Assembly: GCA_037442205.1 (NCBI GenBank)
Contig: JBBIQS010000124.1
Coordinates: 1 to 20,390, forward strand
Direction of reading: 5' to 3'
DNA length: 20,390 bases
DNA from: JBBIQS01 sp037442205
GTDB taxonomy: Bacteria; Myxococcota; Myxococcia; Myxococcales; UBA5297
Shown here: positions 1-7,600 of the stretch, piece after piece
Layout of the letters: each line of letters begins with the position of its first letter
Position numbering within the stretch: the first letter of the stretch is position 1
Program-made: the position numbers and the translations under genes
The notes under the pieces: model-generated
The model's input: only the letters and a program-made list of their open reading frames with translations
Databases searched by the model: none
Told to the model about the DNA's origin: nothing

Positions 1-195
1 AACCCCTCGCGGGGCGTCTGAGTACATCGTCGCCAGCTCGGCCTGGAAGGGCTCGTCGAACAATCTGTCTCGGTGCTTGCGCAAGAAGGCGAAGAGCCGA
101 CCTGTGCGCTTGAGGCGCCTGCAGATCAGCTCTTCCCGACGACTGAGCTCGACAGGGAACTTCCAGCGGACGTGTCCCGAGGGATGCGAGTGCAT
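1..195 (-). CDS. Transposase N-terminus (IS1182-like), truncated by window edge
   Basis: Read on the minus strand from ATG at 195, the frame stays open for 65 codons to base 1 and leaves the window. The peptide contains ELSRREELICRRLKRTG, then FAFLRKHRDRLFDEPFQAEL, then MYSD. This arrangement (LFDE-FQAEL-MY shortly before a DDE domain) is how I remember the N-terminus of IS1182-type transposases common in myxobacteria; the family call is recall, not a search. The catalytic DDE region lies outside the window, so intactness cannot be judged. The start codon sits inside a perfect 6-bp stem (GGATGC/GCATCC, 182-197), which could hide the initiation site. The residues after MYSD (APRGV) differ from the MYRDTGAGK pattern I expect, so this may be a divergent or decaying copy. 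No terminal inverted repeat was identified. Confidence 0.6.
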   Translation of the reverse strand, partial: MHSHPSGHVRWKFPVELSRREELICRRLKRTGRLFAFLRKHRDRLFDEPFQAELATMYSDAPRGV

Positions 196-202
196 CCGCT
201 CT

Positions 203-231
203 ATTGATCACTCTTCCGCATCGCGATCAAT
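203..231. repeat. Inverted repeat upstream of the transposase start
   Basis: ATTGATC at 203-209 is matched perfectly by GATCAAT at 225-231, with a 15-base spacer. It lies 8 bases upstream of the minus-strand transposase start. It could be an operator or part of the element's end; nothing in the sequence decides between these. Confidence 0.35.
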
Positions 232-400
232 GGGTTGCGCCAAGCGATCGATCTTGCTGGGTTTTTGCCTGATCGGCGCTCTAGCGTTCGAGCGGTCTGC
301 CGTCCGCCTCCGCGGGCGGCGGCCGCGCCGGAACGGCCACTCCTTCCACCGCCCCGGTGCCGGGGTAGACTGCTGCCTCTTCGCCGCTCGTCCTGACTCG

Positions 401-416
401 AGGAGGCGCAGCCATC
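401..416 (+). promoter_or_regulatory. Strong ribosome binding site followed by ATC, not ATG
   Basis: A perfect AGGAGG lies at 401-406, with ATC seven bases later at 414-416, in frame with the cyclase. The frame is closed by TAG at 366-368. Between that stop and 492 there is no in-frame ATG, GTG or TTG. Translation from 414 would add 26 residues, including the rest of a transmembrane helix. The site therefore suggests initiation at AUC, or an ATG lost by mutation or base-call error. Confidence 0.5.
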
Positions 417-491
417 TCCAGTCTCTCCCAGGCCCTGCAGACCCTCTCGGCGCGCGGGCGCAAGCTGGCCGCCGGCGCGGCCGTCGGCGCA

Positions 492-2888
492 GTGGTCGGA
501 GCCCTCGCCGCCGCCGTCGCCTATCGGCGTCCGGTCGCCATCGACAACGGCGAGGCCTGGTCCTACGACGAGCGGGCCAAGGCACTGGCCGCTTCCGAGC
601 CGGCCTCGCCCGAGGTGGTGGTTGTCGAGATCGGCGACGACGACCTGCGCTGGGCCCAGGAGAACATGGGCGTCAGCTGGCCCTGGCCGCGCACCATGCA
701 CGGCTACCTGGCCTCGTTCGCCGCCCGCGGCGCGCCCAAGGCGGTGGTGTTCGACTTCCTGTTCGAGGACCTGGACAAGGACGCCGCCCACACCGAGGAC
801 TTCGCCGCGGCGATGCGCCAGGCCGGCAAGGTGGTCATCGGGATGTCGATGCCAGCCGGCCAGATCGCCCCCCGGGCATCGGGCGGGCGATGGGCAGTGC
901 TCCAGGGCCGCTATCCCACTCGGAGCCTGGCGCTGGACGCCGCGATGCGCCTGTCGAACTTCGGGGCCCGCAGCTACCTGCTCCCGGCCGCCGGCGGACT
1001 CGAGCTCTACCTGGGCGGATACGAGGGGGCCGAGCAGGCCGAGGGAACGCTGGCGCAGCTGTCCGCCAACCCGCTGCTCGAGTCGATCTTCCAGGGCGCG
1101 CCGGTGCCCGTGGCCCCGCGTGAGCTCTCCGAGCGCGAGCTGGCCAGCGAGGTGCGCGCCGAAGCGCTGCTGGCCGAGCGCGACAGCATCGCGGCTACCA
1201 TCCCCAACGAGCTGGAGCTGCCCGAGCGCGGGATCGCGCCGCCGCTGGGGGTGCTGGCGGCCAGCGCCGCCAAAGTTGCCAACGTCAAGCAGGAGCCCGA
1301 CGCCGACGGCATCCTGCGCCGCTACGAGCTGCTGGCGTGCCACGAAGGCCGGCTCTGGCCGTCGCTGGCGCTGTCGGCCTGGCTGGTCGGCCATCCGGAT
1401 CAGCGCCCGCGCTTCGACGGAGCGGAGCTGCTGCTGGGCGAGCGCCGCTTTCCGCTCGACGAGCGGGGCCGGGCCATCCTGCGCTACCCGCCGCGGGCCG
1501 GGCACCGGCACCTGGCCGCCCGCGAGCTGCTGGGTGCCCTGGGCGATCTCGAGGAGGGCCGGCCGCCGCGCATCGACCCCGTCGAGCTGAAGGACAAGTA
1601 CGTCGTCGTCGGCCCCTTCGCCTCGGCGATGCGCGACGTCAAGGCCTCCCCGATCGACCGGGCTCATCCCGGGCCCGAGATCAACGCCGCCATGCTCGAC
1701 AACCTGCTGAGCGGCAAGGTCATCCGCCGCGCCGGCAGAGGCGAGGAGGCAGCGATCGCCTTCGCGGTGGCGCTGTTGGTGGCGGTATCGGTCGTGGCGG
1801 TGGAGACGGTGGTCACCTCGACCGTCGGCGCCCTCTTCTCCGGGGTGGCGGTGCTGGCGCTGCTGCTGACCGGGCTGTGGGGGCTGGCCAGCTGGCTGCT
1901 GCGGGCCCGCGGGCTGTGGGTGCCGGTGGTGGTCCCCGGCGGCGGGGCGCTGCTGGCCTCGGCGGCGGCGGTGCTGTCGGCCAGCGGCATGGAGCGGCGC
2001 GATCGGCGCTTCGTCCAGGAGGCCCTGGGCCGCTACACCTCTCCGGCGCTGGTCAAGGAGCTGCTGGCCCACCCCGAGTACCTGTCGCTGGAGTGGGGCG
2101 AGACCCGCGAGATCAGCGTCTACTTCTCCGACATCGCCGGCTTCACCAGCTTCAGCGAGAAGCTGCGCCCGGAGCGGCTGGTCAAGCTGCTCAACGAGTA
2201 CCTGAGCGAGATGACCGACATCGTGCTGGCGCACGGCGGGGTGGTCGACAAGTACATTGGCGACGCGATCATGGCCTTCTGGGGCGCGCCGTTGCCGGAG
2301 CCGGAGCACGCCCGCAAGGCGGTGCTGTCGGCGCTGGCGATGCGCCGGCGCTGCGAGCAGCTGCGGGCCAAGTGGAAGGCGGAGTTCGGGGCCGAAGTGA
2401 TCGCCCGCGCCGGGATCAACACCGGCCAGGCGGTGGCCGGCAACATGGGCAGCCGCCACAAGTTCAACTACACCGTGATGGGCGACATGGTGAACCTCGC
2501 CTCGCGGCTCGAGGGGGCCAACAAGCCCTACGGCACCACCTTGATGATCAGCGAGACCACCTACGAGAAGGTGCGCGAGGTGGTCGAGGCCCGCGAGCTG
2601 GACCTGCTGGCGGTCAAGGGCAAGCAGAAGCCGGTGACGGTCTACGAGGTGCTGTGCGAGAAGGGCGCGCTCGAGCCGCAGGCCGTCCAGGTGATGGCCG
2701 AGTACCGGCGCGGGCTTTCGCTCTACCGCGGCCAGCAGTTCGCGCAGGCGAGCGCCGCCTTCGAGAAGGCGCTGGCGCTCTCGCCCGAGGACGGCCCTTC
2801 CCGAACCTACCTCGAGCGGTGTAGGCATTTCCTCGCCGACCCTCCTGGCGCCGGCTGGGATGGGGTCTGGCACATGAAGGAGAAGTGA
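492..2888 (+). CDS. CHASE2-domain class III adenylate/guanylate cyclase
   Basis: This is a membrane-bound sensor cyclase that would make cAMP (or cGMP) from the nucleotide triphosphate when its extracytoplasmic CHASE2 domain responds to a signal. CHASE2 covers about residues 40-410 (VVVEIGDDDLRWAQ and WPWPR early, KYVVVGP late). Hydrophobic helices follow at about 420-500. The class III catalytic domain covers about 535-715, with metal-binding D547 (FSDIAGFT) and D591 (KYIGDAI). K587 and T661 occupy the base-recognition positions, and N668 and R672 lie in VNLASR. Lys plus Thr at those positions is the class IIIb pattern. A TPR-like helical tail follows (about 735-775). GTG 492 is the first conventional start, but it has no ribosome binding site and cuts the first transmembrane helix; the real N-terminus is probably near 414 (about 824 residues). 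It is first in an operon with the SH3 and M48 genes. Confidence 0.93.
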   Translation: MVGALAAAVAYRRPVAIDNGEAWSYDERAKALAASEPASPEVVVVEIGDDDLRWAQENMGVSWPWPRTMHGYLASFAARGAPKAVVFDFLFEDLDKDAAHTEDFAAAMRQAGKVVIGMSMPAGQIAPRASGGRWAVLQGRYPTRSLALDAAMRLSNFGARSYLLPAAGGLELYLGGYEGAEQAEGTLAQLSANPLLESIFQGAPVPVAPRELSERELASEVRAEALLAERDSIAATIPNELELPERGIAPPLGVLAASAAKVANVKQEPDADGILRRYELLACHEGRLWPSLALSAWLVGHPDQRPRFDGAELLLGERRFPLDERGRAILRYPPRAGHRHLAARELLGALGDLEEGRPPRIDPVELKDKYVVVGPFASAMRDVKASPIDRAHPGPEINAAMLDNLLSGKVIRRAGRGEEAAIAFAVALLVAVSVVAVETVVTSTVGALFSGVAVLALLLTGLWGLASWLLRARGLWVPVVVPGGGALLASAAAVLSASGMERRDRRFVQEALGRYTSPALVKELLAHPEYLSLEWGETREISVYFSDIAGFTSFSEKLRPERLVKLLNEYLSEMTDIVLAHGGVVDKYIGDAIMAFWGAPLPEPEHARKAVLSALAMRRRCEQLRAKWKAEFGAEVIARAGINTGQAVAGNMGSRHKFNYTVMGDMVNLASRLEGANKPYGTTLMISETTYEKVREVVEARELDLLAVKGKQKPVTVYEVLCEKGALEPQAVQVMAEYRRGLSLYRGQQFAQASAAFEKALALSPEDGPSRTYLERCRHFLADPPGAGWDGVWHMKEK

Positions 2889-2889
2889 C

Positions 2890-3393
2890 ATGCGCTATCG
2901 GTTCCTCGGCGCGCCGGGGCTGGCCCTGGCGGCGCTGCTGCTGGCAGGGGCAGCCAAGAACGACACGGTCACCGTGCGCGCGGTCAGCGCCAAGCTGATG
3001 CCGCGGCCCCAATATCTGGGCACCGCGGTGGCCACCGTGGTGCGCGGCGACAGGCTGTCGGTGGTGGCCAAGGCCGACGCCCGCGGCTGGTGGCAGGTGA
3101 CCGCCAACGGCAAGACCGGCTACATCCACGCCCAGTTCGTCACCTCCGGCGAGCTCGATGGCCCGGTCAAGCTCTCCGCCGCGGCGACCTCCTCGCGCGG
3201 CGGCGCCAACTCCAGCGAGGTCGAGCTGGCCGGCCGCGGCTTCACCCGCGAGATCGAGGGCGAGTACCGCAAGTCGCACCCCGACCTGTGTTTCCCGCAG
3301 GTGGACAAGATCGAGGCCGCCAAGGTCGACGACGGGGCGCTGGCGCGCTTCGCCGAAGAGGGCCAGCTGGGCGGGAAGGGAGGCGCCCAGTGA
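2890..3393 (+). CDS. Secreted bacterial SH3-domain protein
   Basis: The 167-residue protein begins with a signal peptide (MRYRFLGAPGLALAALLLAG). A bacterial SH3 (SH3_3-type) fold follows at about residues 26-77, including GWWQVTANGKTGYIHAQFV. Such domains usually bind cell-wall peptide or mediate envelope contacts. The C-terminal half (GRGFTREIEGEYRKSHPDL, then a VDKIEAAKVDDG segment) resembles a tail I recall in SH3 proteins encoded beside M48 peptidases, which I infer is a functional pairing. The start lies one base after the cyclase stop, and an AGGAG within the cyclase's last codons serves as ribosome binding site. The stop overlaps the start of the peptidase gene (GTGA), so the three genes are very likely one transcript with coupled translation. 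The exact ligand is unknown. Confidence 0.85.
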   Translation: MRYRFLGAPGLALAALLLAGAAKNDTVTVRAVSAKLMPRPQYLGTAVATVVRGDRLSVVAKADARGWWQVTANGKTGYIHAQFVTSGELDGPVKLSAAATSSRGGANSSEVELAGRGFTREIEGEYRKSHPDLCFPQVDKIEAAKVDDGALARFAEEGQLGGKGGAQ

Positions 3394-4361
3394 GCCGCCG
3401 CATTCTGATGGCCCTGGTGGCGCTGTCCCTGCTGACGGCCGGCTGCCAGGTCGCCCAGCAGCTGGCCTCAGGGCGCATCCCCAGCCCGAGCAGCCTCTCC
3501 TCGGCAGTGAGCGACGTGAAGGAGGTGGGGGAGAAGGTCAGCGAGGCCCGCAAGGACCTGAGCCCGGAGAACGAGTACTTCCTGGGGCGGGCGGTGTCGG
3601 CGGGGATCGCCTCGCGCGCCGGCTGCAAGCTGGTGGAGCAGGAGGCCTTGGACAAGGGCGAGCTGGGCGAGGCCACCGCCTACGTCAGCCGGGTGGGCAA
3701 CCTGGTGGCGCTGGCGGCGATGGCCCGCGACTGCGGCAAGCGCCAGGAAGACGGCCGCTGCTCTGACGATCGCCCGGCGCCGGTGGCCGGCTGGCACTTC
3801 GCGCTGCTGCCTGGCGAGGCGATCAATGCCTACGCCGCCCCCGGCGGCTTCGTCTTCCTGACCCTGGGGACGGTGAAGGCGGCGGCCTCGGAGGACGAGC
3901 TGGCGGCGGTGCTGGCGCACGAGGTGGCGCACGTGCTGCGCGGCCACGGCATCGGCAGCATCAAGAGCGCCCGCTGGGCGGACGTGGTGGTCACCGGCGC
4001 CGGGAAGGTCGCCAAGCAGAGCGGCATCCCGCTGGCCCGGCAGGTGGAGGCTTTCGGGGGCAGCATCGACGACATCGTCGGCTCGCTCTTCACCAAGGGC
4101 TACTCGCGCGGCTCGGAGTACGAGGCGGACAAGCTGGCGGTGCAGATCGCCCGCGAGGCCGGCTACGACCCCGGCGCGCTGGGGCGCTTTCTGGCCAACC
4201 TCGAGAAGACCGAGGCCAAGGGCAGCGGCGGCTTCAAGGACACTCACCCCTCGGCCGCGGATCGCATCAAGGAGCTCGGCCAGGCCGGCAAGCTCGCCCA
4301 GGCCGCTCCCAACGCCACTCGCTCCGCTCGGTTTGCCCAGGCGCTGCAGGGACTTCATTGA
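3390..4361 (+). CDS. M48-family zinc metalloprotease, lipoprotein
   Basis: This 323-residue envelope protease has a lipoprotein signal peptide ending LLTAGC, so it should be anchored by the lipidated cysteine. The M48 site is complete: HEVAH at residues 177-181 with the catalytic Glu at 178, and the third zinc ligand at E243 in SEYEAD. The family's late THPSAADRI segment follows at about 285. This architecture is close to the BepA/LoiP group of periplasmic M48 proteases, which degrade or help assemble outer-membrane proteins; the exact substrate is not visible. I chose GTG at 3390 because it overlaps the preceding stop by four bases, a usual coupling arrangement; ATG at 3408 is possible but would shorten the signal peptide. 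A pre-protease region (about 35-100) has no recognised fold. Confidence 0.92.
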   Translation: MSRRILMALVALSLLTAGCQVAQQLASGRIPSPSSLSSAVSDVKEVGEKVSEARKDLSPENEYFLGRAVSAGIASRAGCKLVEQEALDKGELGEATAYVSRVGNLVALAAMARDCGKRQEDGRCSDDRPAPVAGWHFALLPGEAINAYAAPGGFVFLTLGTVKAAASEDELAAVLAHEVAHVLRGHGIGSIKSARWADVVVTGAGKVAKQSGIPLARQVEAFGGSIDDIVGSLFTKGYSRGSEYEADKLAVQIAREAGYDPGALGRFLANLEKTEAKGSGGFKDTHPSAADRIKELGQAGKLAQAAPNATRSARFAQALQGLH

Positions 4362-4390
4362 GTTGGGCGGCGCCCGCGTTTCGAGGGCGC

Positions 4391-4560
4391 CGGACCCCAG
4401 GTCACTTCGGATCGACCCGAACCTGATGGGCCCGCGGACGCGGGACCCCCGGCTACTTCGGATCGATCCGAATCTGGTGGGCCCTCGGGCGCGGGCCCCC
4501 GGGTTACGAACCTGCTGGGCTCTCGGGCGCCGGACCCAGCCACTTCGGATTGATCCGCCG
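4391..4560. repeat. Degenerate ~51-bp tandem repeat array with palindromic cores
   Basis: Between two convergent genes lie about three and a half copies of a unit built as CGG-ACC-C, ACTTCGGATCGA-CCGAA, CTGGTGGGCCC, GCGGACG. ACTTCGGAT occurs at 4404, 4455 and 4542. The first two copies are exactly 51 bases apart. The third unit (about 4491-4528) lacks the TTCGGATC-GATCCGAA core, which explains the larger spacing to the fourth. In the second unit the core is a perfect 16-bp palindrome (4457-4472). The units differ at scattered positions, so the array is old or under relaxed selection. An open frame crosses it, but its peptide is only a translation of the repeat, so I do not call a gene. Confidence 0.75.
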
Positions 4561-4566
4561 GGCCGC

Positions 4567-4602
4567 AAAAACAGAACCGCCCGAGCCTTGCGGCCCGGGC
4601 GG
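4567..4602 (-). terminator. Intrinsic terminator of the large ASH/FG-GAP lipoprotein gene
   Basis: Read on the minus strand, a 7-bp stem (CCGCCCG at 4602-4596, CGGGCGG at 4583-4577) is followed at once by TTCTGTTTTT, the classic Rho-independent form. It lies about 25 bases past the stop of the minus-strand gene. A competing 11-bp inverted repeat (CCGGGCCGCAA 4558-4568, TTGCGGCCCGG 4588-4598) shares bases with the stem. Confidence 0.75.
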
Positions 4603-4626
4603 CGAGAGTGATCGACTGCCGGCCGG

Positions 4627-7600
4627 CTACTTCTTGCAGAGCGGCCGGTTGGCCCGGTAGGCGTTGAACTTCTTCCAGGCCTGGGGCTCGACCCGCGGGA
4701 TGGTGGCGTTCTCGGCCGTGTTGTAGACGTGGTAGTTCCACTCGTTCCAGATGCGCCGGGTGGCGACCCAGTCATTGGTCGCATTGCTCAGCAGCTTGAG
4801 CCCGGCGCCGCCGCCGCCGACGCCGGCGAAGGGGCCGGCCTGCTGGGTGACCAGGATCTCGGCGTGTCCGTCGTTGTCGACGTCCGCGATCACCGGGGTC
4901 TCGAAGATGGTCGCGCTGGTCCGATCGGCCTGGTAGATGATGGTGCCGTCGGTGCCGCGGAAGGCGAACACGTTGCGGGTGTCGTGGTAGACCGCCTCGT
5001 AGATGCCGTCGCCCTCGAAGTCGAAGGCCGCCGCCCCCGAGGCGCCGCACTGGCCGTCGTAGTCCTGGATCGGCTGCTTCCAGAGCACCGCCCCGGTGGT
5101 GGGCTTGATCATGTAGAAGAAGTTGCCCGCCGGGACGCCCAACTCCGCGGCGCCGTCGCCGTCGAAGTCGGCGGCGGTGATCGGTGCCGGGCAGGTCCCG
5201 CCAGGGTCGGGCACCGTGATCTCGAACTTCTTCGCCCCGGTCAGCCCGTCGAGGATGACGATGTTCGAAGTGCTGGTGCGCAGCACCACGTCCGGCTTGC
5301 CGTCGTTATCGACGTCCACCACCAGCGACATGCCGTCGGCGGTGCCGTACTTCCACATCACCTGGCCGTCGTACCGGTAGACGGTGTTGCCGGCGATGAC
5401 CTCCTGCTTGCCGTCGCCGTCCAGGTCGGCGGTGGTCGAGAACACGCCGTGGCCGGTGGTCCCCATCCCCGCCGCGCCCTCCCACAGCAGCTTGCCGTTG
5501 TTGTTGTAGACCGCGTTGCCCAGGATGATCTCCGGGACTCCGTCGCCGTCGAGGTCGGTGATGGTCGGGGCGCTGCCGTCCTCCAGTTGGTCCGAGCCGC
5601 GGGTCCACCAGTCGGAGACCCACTTGAGCGAGCCGTCGTTCTCGAAGGCCAGCAACCGGCCGGTCTTGTACTTGCCCTCGAAATTCCCGGTGCCCGAGCC
5701 CTGGCCCACCACCCGCAGCGAGGCGATGATCTCCGGCTTGTTGTCGCCGTCGATGTCCCCCGCCGCAATCTGGGCCTCGGCGTCCAGGGCCAGCGCCGGG
5801 TCGCTCATCGTCCACCAGGGGATGCCGGTCTTGCCGTCGATGCAGCGCAGCACCGCCGGCGGGGTGTCGTTGCCGTTCATCAGGTTGAAGGAGTCGGCGA
5901 ACGAGGTGAAGACCACGTCGGGGTTGTCGTCCTCATCGATGCGCCCGTCGCCGTTGTCGTCGGTCATATTGACCACCAGCGGGGTGGACCAGACGCTGAC
6001 CGACTTGGGGACGTCCTGCGGGTTCTTCCACTCCCAGCGCACGGTGGGAGTGAAGGTCTTGGGGGCGATGCACGGCGGGTACTGCGGGTCGAACGAGGAG
6101 GCAGTCAGCGCGATGGTCTGCAGCGGCCGCTGGCAGTCGTTGCTGGCGATCTCCACCGCCCCGGTGTCGGAGGTCGCAGTGTTGGGCGAGTAGTCGACCG
6201 CCACCCGCACGCTCTTGCCCGGGGCCAGGGTCTGCGGCAGGGCGTTCATCGACAGGGCGAAGGCGGCCGAGCTGCCGGCCCTGAGGCGGATGGCCGACAT
6301 GTCCACCGAGTCGGTGCCCAGGCTGGCGCAGGTGAAGGTGAGGGTCGAGGTCAGTCCCACCGCGGTCCTGGGGTAGTTGAGCGCGTTGGGAGTGCAGTTG
6401 AGGATCGAGGAGAAGCAGCCGGCGGCGTTGCCCTTGAGGACCACCGGGAAGCTCGACTGATTGGGGTCGTTGCTGAGCACCAGCACCCGGCCGTAGTCGG
6501 GCCCGGCGCTGGTGGCCGAGTAACGGACGGTGACCGTGACCGGAGTGCTTCCCGCCAGGATCTTGCTGGGGACGCCGGGCTTGTTGGCGAAGGTGAATTC
6601 CGGCGAGGTGCCGGCGTCCATGAACAGGCCGCGGATCTCGACTGCGCCCTGGCCGCAGCTGCTGATCTGGAAGCTCTGCTCCGCGGTGGTCCCAGGGCCC
6701 TGGGCGCCGAAGTCGAGCACCGTGGGGGTGATGCAGATCTTGGGGTCGCCGGCGCTGCCCGACAGCGGGGCGCTGTAGGCCTTGGTGCTCAGCGGGTCGA
6801 CGCCGATGCGGGCATTGAAGGCGCCGGTGTGCTGGCCGCCGTTGAGCGGGGCGAAGGTGATCTCGTAGTCGATCTTGCCGCCGTTGCGGTTGACGGTGCC
6901 CATTCCCATCGCCGGCGACCTGGTGATGGTGAAGGCGTTGGAGGTGCCCGAGCTCAGCCCCGCCGAGAGCACCATGCAGTCGTCGGTGCCGAAGTTGTAG
7001 ATGGTCAGCGGCAGCTTGGTGGCGGTGCCCACGCCGACGTTGGCGAAGTTGAGGGCCGGCGGCGTCAGCTGGATCTCACAGGGGCCGGGGGCCTTGCCCT
7101 GGCCTTTGAGGTTGACCGCCAGCGAGGGGTGCGCCGCGTCGTCGGAGGTGATGGTCAGGGTAGCGGTGTCGGTCTGGGCGCCGGTGGGGGTGTAGCGCAC
7201 CGTCATGGAGAAAGTGTCGTTGGGCTGCAGGATGGCCGGCACTCCCGGCCCGGACTTGAGGATGAACTGCGGCGCGCTGGGGGCCGAGACGCCGGTGAGG
7301 TGGCACTCCTTCTGCCCGACGTTGGCCCCCAGGATCACCTTGTCGGCGAACCCGCTGACCGGCACCAGGCCGAAGTCGACGCTCAGCGGCGAGACCGACA
7401 GCTGGCAGGAGGGCTCCTTGACGCCGTTGCCGGTGAGCTTGAGGTAGTTGGTGCCAGCGAAAGGATCGTTGCTGACCACCTTGAGCTTGCCAATGTCGGC
7501 GGCCAGGGCGTTGGGGGTGTAGGTGACCGGGACGGTGATCTTCGTCCCCGGGGCGAGCTGGGTCGGAAGGTTGGGCGGGGTGGCCAGGGTGAAATTGGGC

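Noticed and set aside
366..371. TAGACT as a -10 box for the cyclase gene
   Set aside because: There is no acceptable -35 at 16-18 bases upstream, and a four-of-six match alone is expected by chance.
201..2891. Very long minus-strand open frame opposite the cyclase
   Set aside because: It is the antisense of a confident gene. Its peptide is Arg/Gly/His/Leu-rich with no domain; GC-rich codons leave few stops on the opposite strand.
4333..4611. Small plus-strand frame with a repeated peptide (LRIDPNL)
   Set aside because: The peptide repeat is only the translation of the intergenic DNA repeat. The frame begins inside the M48 gene, and the DNA repeats are not all in the same frame.
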